64,000 bases of DNA from Streptacidiphilus sp041262165 (GTDB taxonomy: Bacteria; Actinomycetota; Actinomycetes; Streptomycetales; Streptomycetaceae). This document shows positions 15,993 to 23,843 of this stretch, in pieces. Position 1 is the stretch's first letter; each line of letters begins with the position of its first letter. The notes beneath the pieces are model-generated. The model saw only the letters and a list, made by a program, of their open reading frames with translations, did no database searches and was not told where the DNA came from. The DNA is taken from NCBI RefSeq assembly GCF_041262165.1, contig NZ_JBGCBY010000015.1, forward strand, positions 121,586 to 185,585, read 5' to 3'. A program made the translations under genes and the position numbers.

Positions 15993-16454
15993 ATGCCCGA
16001 AGTGCTCAGCGCCCCCCTGATCGTCGAGTTCCCTTTCACCCGCTCCACCGGGCCGGTCATCGGCGCCTTCCTCACCGGGCTGCGCGAACGCGTCGTCCTC
16101 GGCATCCGGGGCAGCGCCGGCCGGGTGCTCTGCCCGCCCGCCGAGTACGACCCGGTCACCGCAGAGGAGTTGACGGAACTGGTCGCCCTGCCCGGCACCG
16201 GCACCGTGACCACCTGGGCCTGGAATGCCCGCCCCCGCCCGTACCAGCCCCTCACCACCCCCTTCGCCTGGGTCCTGGTCCGGCTCGACGGCGCGGACAC
16301 CGCCCTGCTGCACGCCCTCGACGCACCCCCGCCGGGCAGCGGCGACCCGCGCGCCGTACGCACCGGGCTGCGCGTCACCGTCCGCTGGGCCGGGCAGCGC
16401 AGCGGCGCCATCACCGACATCGCCTGCTTCGAGCCGATCCCCGAGGAGGCCTGA
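15993..16454 (+). CDS. OB-fold (DUF35-like) protein lacking the zinc ribbon
   Basis: The 153-aa protein resembles the acyl-CoA-associated OB-fold family (DUF35), which partners thiolase-like or dehydratase subunits. It reads PLIVEFPFTRSTGPVIGAFLTGL, GIRGSAGRVLCPPAEYDP, then beta-strand-rich sequence including GTGTVTTWAWNARPR and FAWVLVRLDGADTALLH. Only two Cys are present, so the four-Cys zinc ribbon typical of the family is absent; the downstream paralogue has one. It is 3 bp upstream of that gene, in the echA19-ltp3 run. It may be the partner of one thiolase-like protein while the next gene serves the other; this is inference. Confidence 0.7.
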   Translation: MPEVLSAPLIVEFPFTRSTGPVIGAFLTGLRERVVLGIRGSAGRVLCPPAEYDPVTAEELTELVALPGTGTVTTWAWNARPRPYQPLTTPFAWVLVRLDGADTALLHALDAPPPGSGDPRAVRTGLRVTVRWAGQRSGAITDIACFEPIPEEA

Positions 16455-16456
16455 CC

Positions 16457-16984
16457 ATGGACACCGCGGACCTGCTCGCCACCGTCCCCGCGCTCGCGGG
16501 AGCGGAACCCGTCACCCGGGTCACCCTCCCCGCCCGCCTGGACTACATCCACACACCCGGTGCGGCCCAGTCCCGCTTCCTCAACGCCCTCGCCGAGAAG
16601 CGGTTCCTCGCCGAACGCTGCCCCAAGTGCACCCGCGTCTACATCCCGCCCAAGGGCGTCTGCCCCACCTGCGGCCTGGCCACCACCGAGCGCCTCGAAC
16701 TCCCGCATGTCGGAACGATCACCACCTTCTGCATCGTCAACATCGCCGCTCGCGGCCTCGACGTCGAAGTCCCCTACTGCTACGCCTACGTCCTCCTCGA
16801 CGGCGCGCATGTCAGCCTGCACGCCCGGATCGGGGACATCCCGCACGACCAGGTCCACGTCGGCCAGCGCGTCCAGCCCGTTTGGAACGAGCAGAAGCTC
16901 GGCCCGAGCCTGGCCGGCATCAGCCACTTCCGCCCCACCGGCGAACCCGACGCCGACCCCGAGAGCTACCGGAGGTGGATGTAG
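16457..16984 (+). CDS. Zn-ribbon/OB-fold protein (DUF35; Rv3521-like)
   Basis: The 175-aa protein has a rubredoxin-like zinc ribbon with two CxxC pairs (CPKCTRVYIPPKGVCPTCG, about residues 55-73) followed by an OB fold (GTITTFCIVNIAARGLDVEV, YAYVLLDGAHVSLHARI, VGQRVQPVW). The family supplies an acyl-CoA-binding partner to thiolase-like aldolases. In M. tuberculosis the homologue Rv3521 sits just before ltp4 and ltp3, as here. It starts 2 bp after the previous stop and ends 2 bp before ltp4, so co-translation is likely. Confidence 0.85.
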   Translation: MDTADLLATVPALAGAEPVTRVTLPARLDYIHTPGAAQSRFLNALAEKRFLAERCPKCTRVYIPPKGVCPTCGLATTERLELPHVGTITTFCIVNIAARGLDVEVPYCYAYVLLDGAHVSLHARIGDIPHDQVHVGQRVQPVWNEQKLGPSLAGISHFRPTGEPDADPESYRRWM

Positions 16985-16986
16985 CC

Positions 16987-18105
16987 ATGTCCTCGTCCCC
17001 CGATCCGCAGCACACCCGCAGGGCTGACGCAGGCAGGGACGTCGCGAGCAGGGACGTCGCCGTCGTCGCCTTCGCCCAGACCAGCCACCGGCGCAGCACC
17101 GACCAGCTCTCCGAGGTCGAGCTGGTGCTGCCGGTCCTCCACGACGTACTCAAGCAGACAGGTCTGACAACCGACCGGATCGGCTTCACCTGCTCCGGCA
17201 GCAGCGACTATCTGGCCGGCCGTGCCTTCTCCTTCACCATGACTCTGGACGGGGTCGGCGCCTGGCCGCCCATCTCCGAGTCGCACGTCGAGATGGACGG
17301 TGCCTGGGCCCTCTACGAGGCGTGGGTGAAGCTCCGTACCGGACAGGCCGACACCGCCCTCGTCTACTCCTACGGCAAGTCCTCGCCCGGCAGTGTGCGC
17401 GACGTGCTGACCCGCCAGCTCGACCCCTACACCCTGGCGCCGCTGTGGCCCGACTCCGTCGCGCTCGCCGCGCTGCAGACCCAGGCCCTGATCGACGCCG
17501 GGATCACCGACGAGCGCGCCCTGGCCGCCATCGCGGTGCGCTCCCGCCGCGCGGCCGAGGGCAACCCGCACGCTCAGCTGCGCGGCAGCGCGGACGTGAA
17601 CGAGCTGCTGGCGGAGCCCTACGAGGTACGGCCGCTGCGCCGGCACGACTGCCCGCCGATCAGCGACGGGGCCGCCGCCGTGATCCTCGCCGTCGGCGAC
17701 ACGGCGAGGGCGCTGCACCCCCGCCCGGCCTGGATCCGCGGCATCGACCACCGCATCGAGGCCCACCAGCCCGGCGTGCGGGACCTCACCGAGTCGCCGT
17801 CCACGCGCCTCGCGGCGGTCCGCGCCGGGGCGTTCGACGCGCCGCTGGACACCGTCGAGCTGCATGCGCCCTTCACCGGGCAGGAGGTGATCCTCCGTCG
17901 CGCCCTCGACCTCGACGACGCGGTCGAGGTCAACCCGTCCGGCGGCCCGCTGGCCGCCAACCCGGTGATGGCCGCCGGGCTCATCCGCATCGGCGAGGCC
18001 GCAGCCCGGATCCACCGGGGCGAGTCCCGCTGGGCACTCGCCCACGCCACCTCAGGCCCCTGCCTGCAGCAGAACCTGGTGGCAGTCATGGAGGGAGACC
18101 AGTGA
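16987..18105 (+). CDS. ltp4: Thiolase-like protein, Ltp4-type (steroid side-chain retroaldolase candidate)
   Basis: The 372-aa protein is a thiolase-fold protein of the SCP-2/lipid-transfer type. Visible parts are DVAVVAFAQTSHRR near the N-terminus, FTCSGSSDYLAGRAFSF at the first nucleophile loop, the mid-protein CPPISDGAAAVILA, and VNPSGGPLAANPVMAAGLIR plus a late ATSGPCLQQN. The C-terminal Cys region is retained but the canonical first-nucleophile CASG is CSGSSD. Homologues work with DUF35 proteins as retroaldolases that release propionyl-CoA from sterol side chains. An upstream open frame is ignored because ATG 16987 follows the previous stop by 2 bp. Confidence 0.8.
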   Translation: MSSSPDPQHTRRADAGRDVASRDVAVVAFAQTSHRRSTDQLSEVELVLPVLHDVLKQTGLTTDRIGFTCSGSSDYLAGRAFSFTMTLDGVGAWPPISESHVEMDGAWALYEAWVKLRTGQADTALVYSYGKSSPGSVRDVLTRQLDPYTLAPLWPDSVALAALQTQALIDAGITDERALAAIAVRSRRAAEGNPHAQLRGSADVNELLAEPYEVRPLRRHDCPPISDGAAAVILAVGDTARALHPRPAWIRGIDHRIEAHQPGVRDLTESPSTRLAAVRAGAFDAPLDTVELHAPFTGQEVILRRALDLDDAVEVNPSGGPLAANPVMAAGLIRIGEAAARIHRGESRWALAHATSGPCLQQNLVAVMEGDQ

Positions 18106-19319
18106 GCAGCCCCGCAGCGACCACCGGCGCGGCGAGCAGTCGCGCTGCCCGTTCCGGCCAGGAGCCCGTCGCGATCGTCGGCATCGGCCAGACCAAGCAC
18201 GTGTCGGCCCGGCAGGACGTGTCCATCGCCGGACTGGTCCGCGAGGCGGCCGTCCGGGCCCTCGCCGACGCCGAGCTGACCTGGGCCGACATCGACGCCG
18301 TCGTCATCGGCAAGGCTCCGGACTTCTTCGAGGGCGTGATGATGCCGGAGCTCTACCTGGCGGAGGCGCTCGGCGCGGTCGGCAAGCCCATGCTGCGGGT
18401 CCACACCGCCGGGTCGGTCGGCGGTTCGACCACCCTGGTCGCCGCCAACCTCGTCGCCGCACGGGTGCACGGCACCGTGCTGACCGTCGCGTTCGAGAAG
18501 CAGTCCGAGTCCAACGCGATGTGGGGCCTGTCCCTGCCGGTTCCCTTCCAGGCACCGCTCACCGCAGGCGCCGGAGGCTTCTTCGCCCCGCACGTCCGTG
18601 CCTACATGCGCCGGTCCGGCGCACCGGACCACATCGGGTCCCTGGTCGCGTTCAAGGACCGCCGCAACGCGCTGAAGAACCCCTACGCGCATCTCCACGA
18701 GCACGGGCTGACGCTGGAGAAGGTCCGGTCGGCGCCGATGCTGTGGGACCCGATCCGCTACTCGGAGACCTGCCCGTCCTCGGACGGCGCCTGCGCCATG
18801 GTGCTCACCGACGTGCGGGGGGCCGCCCGCGCGCCCAGCCCGCCGGCCTGGATGCATGGCGGGGCGATGCGCAGCGAGCCCACCATCTTCGCCGGCAAGG
18901 ACTACGTCAGCCCCCGGGCCGGTCGCGACTGCGCCGCCGACGTGTACCACCAGGCGGGGGTGGCCGACCCGCGCCGCCAGGTCGACGTGGTGGAGATGTA
19001 CGTCCCCTTCTCCTGGTACGAGCCGATGTGGCTGGAGAACCTGGGCTTCGCCGACCAGGGCGAGGGCTGGAAGCTCGTCGAGTCCGGGGTCACCGAGATG
19101 GACGGCGATCTTCCGGTGAACCCCTCGGGCGGCGTGCTCTCCAGCAACCCCATCGGCGCTTCGGGCATGATCCGCTTCGCCGAGGCGGCCCTCCAGGTGC
19201 GGGGACAGGCGGGCGAGCACCAGGTCGACGGAGCCCGGCTGGCCCTGGGCCACGCCTACGGCGGGGGCGCGCAGTTCTTCTCCATGTGGCTCGTCGGAAG
19301 CGAGCGCCCGGACCGTTGA
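18102..19319 (+). CDS. ltp3: Thiolase-like protein, Ltp3-type
   Basis: The 405-aa protein has the same fold as its neighbour: AIVGIGQTKHVSARQDVSI, DIDAVVIGKAPDFFEG, HTAGSVGGSTTLVAANLV in place of the usual Cys nucleophile loop, CPSSDGACAMVL, VDVVEMYVPFSWYEP and VNPSGGVLSSNPIGASGMIR. The first nucleophile position is AGSVGGS without Cys, so ordinary thiolysis is unlikely, in keeping with an aldolase role. It begins at GTG 18102, overlapping the ltp4 stop (GTGA), so the two proteins are probably made in equal amounts, perhaps as a complex. It ends the run that starts with echA19. Confidence 0.8.
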   Translation: MSSPAATTGAASSRAARSGQEPVAIVGIGQTKHVSARQDVSIAGLVREAAVRALADAELTWADIDAVVIGKAPDFFEGVMMPELYLAEALGAVGKPMLRVHTAGSVGGSTTLVAANLVAARVHGTVLTVAFEKQSESNAMWGLSLPVPFQAPLTAGAGGFFAPHVRAYMRRSGAPDHIGSLVAFKDRRNALKNPYAHLHEHGLTLEKVRSAPMLWDPIRYSETCPSSDGACAMVLTDVRGAARAPSPPAWMHGGAMRSEPTIFAGKDYVSPRAGRDCAADVYHQAGVADPRRQVDVVEMYVPFSWYEPMWLENLGFADQGEGWKLVESGVTEMDGDLPVNPSGGVLSSNPIGASGMIRFAEAALQVRGQAGEHQVDGARLALGHAYGGGAQFFSMWLVGSERPDR

Positions 19320-19418
19320 GCTGACGGCCCGAACCCGGGAGAGTGGATCGTGTCAAAGCCCTCCTCCGGGCACATCGCCGGAAGTTACAGTGGGATCACG
19401 AGACGGGAGGATCACGAC

Positions 19419-19703
19419 GTGGCAAGCGACGCATTCTTTGGTGACAGTGCGGGGGCCGGCGTCCTCACCCAGCGCAGTCCGCTCGATGAGGGATCCGACG
19501 GGAGGAAGCCGAAGCTCGACCTCGCCGAGGCCGAGTGGCTTTCCAGCAGCAACGGTGTGGGCGACGTGCAGATCGCCTTCGTCGAGGGCTACATCGCCAT
19601 GCGCGACGGGCGGAGCCCGGACGGACCCGCACTGATCTTCACCCCCGCGGAATGGCGGGCCTTCGTGCTCGGCGCGCGGGACGGCGAGTTCGACCTGACC
19701 TGA
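19419..19703 (+). CDS. DUF397 domain protein
   Basis: The 94-aa protein carries the DUF397 signature WLSSSNGVGDVQIAFVEG...VAMRD-type core (here EGYIAMRDGRSPDGPALIF) ending in FTPAEWRAFVLGARDGEF. Such proteins are usually paired with an XRE-family regulator in streptomycetes, and some act as its antagonist; no such partner is adjacent, so this is an orphan copy. GTG 19419 is chosen because GGGAGG lies 8 bp upstream; a GTG at 19350 would add 23 residues not typical of the family. Confidence 0.8.
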   Translation: MASDAFFGDSAGAGVLTQRSPLDEGSDGRKPKLDLAEAEWLSSSNGVGDVQIAFVEGYIAMRDGRSPDGPALIFTPAEWRAFVLGARDGEFDLT

Positions 19704-20302
19704 CCTGGCTCGACCTCGCTCGACCTGACCGGCCTGATCGTCCGACCGGTCCGAACGCGTCCTGATGCGGATGCGCCGCGCCGACCACCCCCACGGGGCC
19801 GACGCGGCGCATCCTGCGGTCCGTACCTCGCACACCCCCACGCGGCGAGGCGAACGGACCCGTCCGCCGGTACGTGGCCGAGGTGGCCCCGCAGTCCGAT
19901 GGACGTGCCTGGTGGTTGCTGGTTCTGGTTGCTGGTCCTGACGGTGCGACAGCGCTCGTGCGCCATGCCCCCCGGACGCCGGTGACCAGGGATGACACGG
20001 GAGCACCGGCAGCGCCGGTCTCAGCGCAGCCGATTCAGCACGGGTAGTGGTTCAAACACAGGTAGTGGTTCAGCAGTCGCACTGCCGGGTGAAGTTCACC
20101 GACAGGCGGCGGACGTGACTCGCTGCAGGTCCAAGTGACCTCTGCGGACAAGACGTACTGATCTCCCCATGTCGCCGACCGTAATCGGAACGTGATGCAT
20201 CCGTCAACTGGCATCTTGAACGCCGGACGAGTGCGAACGAGCTCCGGCGACACAGCGGCGGGGCCAGTCCGCGGCCGCCGAGCGGCCACGTACGATGTCC
20301 CC
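19704..20302. other. Intergenic stretch of 599 bp with minor repeats
   Basis: No credible gene is seen. It begins with a short TCGACCT-type repetition after the DUF397 stop and contains two near-identical copies of CAGGTAGTGGTTCA-like sequence around 20037-20072. The rest is unremarkable high-G+C sequence. Confidence 0.4.
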
Positions 20303-20797
20303 ATGGCATTCCTCCGCCGCCGCTCCGGCACGCCCGCAGGTCCGGACTTCGACGTTCTCGCGATGGACCCGGGCGACTGGCCCGGTGACTTCGGAGCGGC
20401 GCTGCTCGCCGACGCCGAGGACGGCAGCTGCCAGGGGATCTTCCTGCGGTACGACCTGTTGGGGGGCCGTGGCGCCTCGATGGTGATCGGCAACCTCCGC
20501 GAGGGCTCCCCGGCCCGCGAGCCCGAGGACGGCGTGCCGTTCGAGGTCCGCCAGCTGCTCGCGGCCATCGGCAACGACGAGCCGGTGGGAGTGGTCGAGA
20601 CTGAGGACTTCCCGGTGATGCTCGGCGATGACCTGCTGATCGTGAAGAAGGTCAAGCTCTCGGAGAGCCGGGTGGCGTGTGTCCAGTTCGGGCGCAGCGA
20701 CGGCATCCAGGTCACGGTAGCCACCTGGGACCGTCCGATCACCGACGATCTCTACAAGCTGCTCAAGCCGCTGCCCGCGGAAATGTTCCGGGCCTGA
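20303..20797 (+). CDS. Conserved hypothetical protein
   Basis: The 164-aa protein is probably cytosolic: no signal peptide or membrane segment is visible. After a basic start (MAFLRRRSG) it alternates predicted beta strands and turns, for example GIFLRYDLLGGRGASMVIGN, GVVETEDFPVMLGDDLLIVKK and VACVQFGRSDGIQVTVATWD. No catalytic motif is recognised. ATG 20303 is preferred over an in-frame start at 20192 because the extra residues do not look like protein. It stands alone, 80 bp before a leader-peptide gene that belongs to the next transcription unit. Confidence 0.6.
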   Translation: MAFLRRRSGTPAGPDFDVLAMDPGDWPGDFGAALLADAEDGSCQGIFLRYDLLGGRGASMVIGNLREGSPAREPEDGVPFEVRQLLAAIGNDEPVGVVETEDFPVMLGDDLLIVKKVKLSESRVACVQFGRSDGIQVTVATWDRPITDDLYKLLKPLPAEMFRA

Positions 20798-20879
20798 CGG
20801 CATGGCCGAGCGCGGAGCACTCTGCGAACGAACCGGCGGCCGGTTGACGGCCGTGCCGGGCGCCTCGTACGTTCCCGCC

Positions 20880-20963
20880 GTGCCCCGCCGCGTGCCACTC
20901 ACCCGCCGAAGCTATCTCGACCTGATGCGGGTCACCAGTGCGGCCTGTCGCCGTTGGCGCTAG
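20880..20963 (+). CDS. Leader peptide, sulfur-type (27 aa)
   Basis: A GTG at 20880 opens 27 codons, VPRRVPLTRRSYLDLMRVTS then AACRRWR. The core R-S-Y-L-D-L-M-R-V-T-S-A-x-C-R-R resembles the short leader peptides found before sulfur-assimilation genes in Streptomyces (HVDLLRVxSAxC type). The single Cys codon (TGT) near the end is followed within a few nucleotides by a strong hairpin, suggesting ribosome stalling on Cys as the sensor. It precedes an SfnB/DszC-like flavoprotein gene. Confidence 0.7.
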   Translation: MPRRVPLTRRSYLDLMRVTSAACRRWR

Positions 20964-20967
20964 CTCC

Positions 20968-20992
20968 CTCCTAGGCCTGTCCGGCCTAGGAG
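20968..20992 (+). terminator. Attenuator-like hairpin after the leader peptide
   Basis: CTCCTAGGCC (20968-20977), loop TGTCC, GGCCTAGGAG (20983-20992) is a perfect 10-bp stem. It begins 5 nt after the leader stop and lies 63 nt before the next start codon. No U-run follows, so it could be a terminator without U-tract or a translation-blocking stem. Confidence 0.6.
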
Positions 20993-21054
20993 TTCCGGGC
21001 GCCGACCGGCACCACGTCCACTGACAGGTTCACGCTGCTGCACGGAGGCTTCGC

Positions 21055-22158
21055 ATGACGACTGCCGCCCGCCATCCCTGCGTCTCCGACGCCGTCGCCC
21101 GCCTTCCCCGGGTTGTCGACCTGCTCGCCGCCCGCGCCCAGGAGCACGACCGCGACGCCTGCTTCCCCTACCAGGGCATCGAGGCCGTGCACGAAGCCGG
21201 ACTGCTCACGCTCACCGTGGCGGAACGTTACGGCGGCGCGGCGGGCGGCCTCGCCGACACCGTCCGGGTCCTGGTCGAGCTCGGCCGGGGTGACCCCTCG
21301 GTGGCCCTGGTCACCGCGCTGACCCTGCTCACCCACGCGGAGCAGGCCCGCGCCCCGTACTGGCCCGAGGCCGCGTACGCGGAGCTGCTCGCCGACTCCG
21401 CGCGCGGTCCGGCCCTCGTCGGCCTGCTCGGCCCTGAGCCGACGCTCGGCGACGCGTCCGTGGTCGCCCGACGTGAGGACGGGTTCTGGCGGCTGACCGG
21501 CCGAAGGTCCTGCGTCCCAGGGGCGGAGGCGCTCGCCTGGATGGCGGTGTCGGCGCGCACCGACGAGGACGAGCCCAGGGAACTGGTGTTCCTGGTCCAG
21601 GGCGACACCCCCGGCGTCCAGGTCGAGCCGACCTGGGACCAGCTGGGGTTGCGGGCCACCGCGAGCCACGACGTGCTGTTCGACGGCGTACTCGTCGCGG
21701 CTGACGCGGTCGTCGCACAGCAGGCGACCCTCGGCGCGCTCTGGTGCGACCTCGCACTGCCCGCCGTCTACCTCGGTGTCGCGCAGGCGGCCCGGGACTG
21801 GCTGGTGCGGTCGCTGCACACGCCGCTCCCGGAATCCTTGGACGCGCTGCACCACGCGGCTCTCGGGCGGGTCGAGATCGAACTCGTCGGAGCCGAGGAG
21901 CTCCTGCTCTCGCTGGCCCGGCAGGTCGACGCCGGCGATCCCCGAGCGGCCGACCGCACCGGTGCGGTGAGGCTCCTCGTCACCCGCGCCGCTATCGGAG
22001 CCGTCGAGCACGCCGTGGCGCTCAGCGGCAGCGGAGGGCTGAGCCGGGCCCACCCGCTGGAGCGGCATCTCCGCGACGTCCAGCACGCCCGCCTGCAGGG
22101 TCCGCACGAGCACGAGATCCTGACCACCGCCGGACGGCGGGCGCTGCAGGGCCGGTGA
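21055..22158 (+). CDS. Acyl-CoA dehydrogenase-fold flavoprotein, SfnB/DszC-like
   Basis: The 367-aa protein has the acyl-CoA dehydrogenase fold as used by sulfur-acquisition flavin monooxygenases: CFPYQGIEAVHEAGLLTLTV, ERYGGAAGGLADTVRVLVEL, GRGDPSVALVTAL, the FAD-side strand FWRLTGRRSCVPGAEALAW, WDQLGLRATASHDVLFDGV, and a C-terminal ALSGSGGLSRAHPLERHLRDV like the R-D-x-Q arginine motif of DszC/SfnB. It probably takes reduced flavin from a separate reductase and oxidises an organosulfur compound; the substrate is inference. A GGAGG site is 6 bp before ATG 21055. The leader peptide and hairpin upstream support sulfur-dependent control. Confidence 0.7.
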   Translation: MTTAARHPCVSDAVARLPRVVDLLAARAQEHDRDACFPYQGIEAVHEAGLLTLTVAERYGGAAGGLADTVRVLVELGRGDPSVALVTALTLLTHAEQARAPYWPEAAYAELLADSARGPALVGLLGPEPTLGDASVVARREDGFWRLTGRRSCVPGAEALAWMAVSARTDEDEPRELVFLVQGDTPGVQVEPTWDQLGLRATASHDVLFDGVLVAADAVVAQQATLGALWCDLALPAVYLGVAQAARDWLVRSLHTPLPESLDALHHAALGRVEIELVGAEELLLSLARQVDAGDPRAADRTGAVRLLVTRAAIGAVEHAVALSGSGGLSRAHPLERHLRDVQHARLQGPHEHEILTTAGRRALQGR

Positions 22159-22189
22159 TCCCCCGTCAGCAGACTCGGCAGCTTCGTCG

Positions 22190-22230
22190 GAGTCCGCGGA
22201 CTTCGGGAACTCCGCGAACTCCGCGGAGTC
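22190..22230. terminator. Inverted-repeat cluster between convergent genes
   Basis: GGAGTCCGCGGACTTCGGG followed closely by CTCCGCGAACTCCGCGGAGTC can fold into overlapping stems. It sits between the SfnB-like gene and the convergent phosphotransferase gene and could terminate both. Confidence 0.5.
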
Positions 22231-23359
22231 AGCGCGTGCCCACCGCGGCGCGCACCGCGCGCCGCGCCAGCGCCGCGTCCTCGTGCAGCCGCCGGATCAA
22301 GATCCGCTGCTCCTCGCCCGCACCCGGTACGTCGTGCATCCGGATCTCCCGCATGAGCACCAGGATCAGGTTCACCAGGAAGGCGTCCCTCGGCAACGTC
22401 CCCGAGGACTGGGCGACCTGGCTGATCTGCCGCCGGGCGGCGGTGTCCCCGGAGAGCACGGTCCACAGCACCGCCAGGTCGTAGCCCGGCAGGTACCAGC
22501 CGGCCTGCTCCCAGTCGACCAGAACCGGCCCTGACGGGGCCAGCAGAACGTTGGTGAGCAGGGCGTCCCCGTGGCAGAACTGCGGTGCGGTGTGCGCCAG
22601 TCCGTGCAACAGGTGCTGCAGGTCCCCGGCGTCACGGTCGGTCAGCAGGCCGAGCGCGTGGTAGCGGGCGATCTCGCGGGGGTAGTCCAGCGGCCGGTCG
22701 AAGGAGCCGGTCGGGGGGCGCCACAGGTTGAGCGACCGTACCGCGCCGAGGATGGCGCGGACCTCGCCAGGGGAAGGGGTGTTGCAGGGGTGCCGCTCCC
22801 GGGCGGCGGGCCGTCCCGGTACCCGCTCCATCAGCAGGACGCAGCGGTCGGTGTCGGCGGCGACCAGCTTGGGCAGTCGGGCCGGAGGGCGCTGCCGGAC
22901 GAAGGTCCGGTAGGCCGCCACCTCCCGCCGCAGCAACTCGGCGGCCTCCCTGGTCGTCCGGGTGACCTCGCGGCCCGGAAGGGGCGGGGTGAGGCACTTG
23001 GCCACGACCGGGGTCCGCCCGGCCGTACCGACGACCAGCACATGGTGTTCGTCCTCCCGCAGGAGCTGCCGGGGGACGAAGGCGGGACATATCCGCGAGA
23101 CACCGGCCAGCGCGGCGCGCAGCCTGGGTGACTGCTCTGCGGGGTTGTCCAGCCTCGGTGCTCCGACCGGGACGGCAGGCCGGACGGCACCGACGCGGCG
23201 GGCCGCCGAGGGGGCGGCAGGGTGCTGCTGGGGCCGCGTGGGCTGGCCGTACTGCTCGCGCTCACGGACGTGGGGATCACCGCCGACGGCTGGACGGTGG
23301 CGCGGTGGAGAGACCCGGGAGGTCGGTACAGGGGCGGGGGAGAGCGAAGGTGAGTACAT
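22229..23359 (-). CDS. Aminoglycoside-phosphotransferase-fold kinase
   Basis: The 376-aa protein begins with about 75 residues of low-complexity, Pro/Arg-rich sequence and then has an APH/choline-kinase fold. Motifs are VVAKCLTPP (nucleotide-binding Lys region), DRCVLLMERVPGRP (hinge), the catalytic loop FCHGDALLTNVLL (HxDxxxxN) and VLVDWEQAGWYLPGYDLA (metal-binding D). The substrate is unknown; homologues phosphorylate antibiotics, choline or sugars, and one in this setting is as likely to serve metabolism as resistance. AGGAAGGGA precedes ATG 23359, so the long N-terminus may be real. Confidence 0.75.
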   Translation of the reverse strand: MYSPSLSPAPVPTSRVSPPRHRPAVGGDPHVREREQYGQPTRPQQHPAAPSAARRVGAVRPAVPVGAPRLDNPAEQSPRLRAALAGVSRICPAFVPRQLLREDEHHVLVVGTAGRTPVVAKCLTPPLPGREVTRTTREAAELLRREVAAYRTFVRQRPPARLPKLVAADTDRCVLLMERVPGRPAARERHPCNTPSPGEVRAILGAVRSLNLWRPPTGSFDRPLDYPREIARYHALGLLTDRDAGDLQHLLHGLAHTAPQFCHGDALLTNVLLAPSGPVLVDWEQAGWYLPGYDLAVLWTVLSGDTAARRQISQVAQSSGTLPRDAFLVNLILVLMREIRMHDVPGAGEEQRILIRRLHEDAALARRAVRAAVGTR

Positions 23360-23843
23360 GGGTGGTTCCGGGTCCCTTCCTGGCGGGCTGCCGCCGGCGG
23401 GCCGGTTGGCCCACCGCGTGTGCTGTGCTCATGCGCCTTGTCGCGGTCGTCTGTCGCGCTTCTGTGTTGCACGTTCCCGGTGGTGCGGCGGTGCGGTGCT
23501 CCGGTTCTGCGGTGCTGCGGTTCCACTGGTGCTGCTGGGTGGGTGGCGCGCGACCGGTGCCGCACGTCCGTGGCCGCCGGACAGCGCACCCTGGGGAGTG
23601 CGTTGTCCGGAGCGGCCCTGGCGTACTGCGATGCCCGCGCCACCCCTTGCGCCACTCCTGAAACTCCTCCCGCCTCCAGCAACCTGCGCTTGGTGACAGT
23701 GGGGTCGAGGTGGCGCGGTTCTACATGACACCCGATCACCCTTGGCGCATCAGTTGGCGCACCCTGGCGAACCCTGGCGAATGCTCGCCTGGCACATGAC
23801 GGGTGGTTAGCCTCGAAAGTGCCGAGGAACCTGGGGGCTTGAC
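23360..23843. other. Intergenic stretch of 484 bp
   Basis: This is the divergent region between the kinase gene and the NsdA-like gene. No gene is supported. Near 23743-23781 it holds short direct repeats (TTGGCGCA twice, CCTGGCGAA twice) that could bind a regulator of the downstream gene. Confidence 0.4.

Noticed and set aside
22229..23359. Antibiotic resistance call for the APH-fold kinase
   Set aside because: The fold is used for many substrates and no biosynthetic or resistance context is visible.
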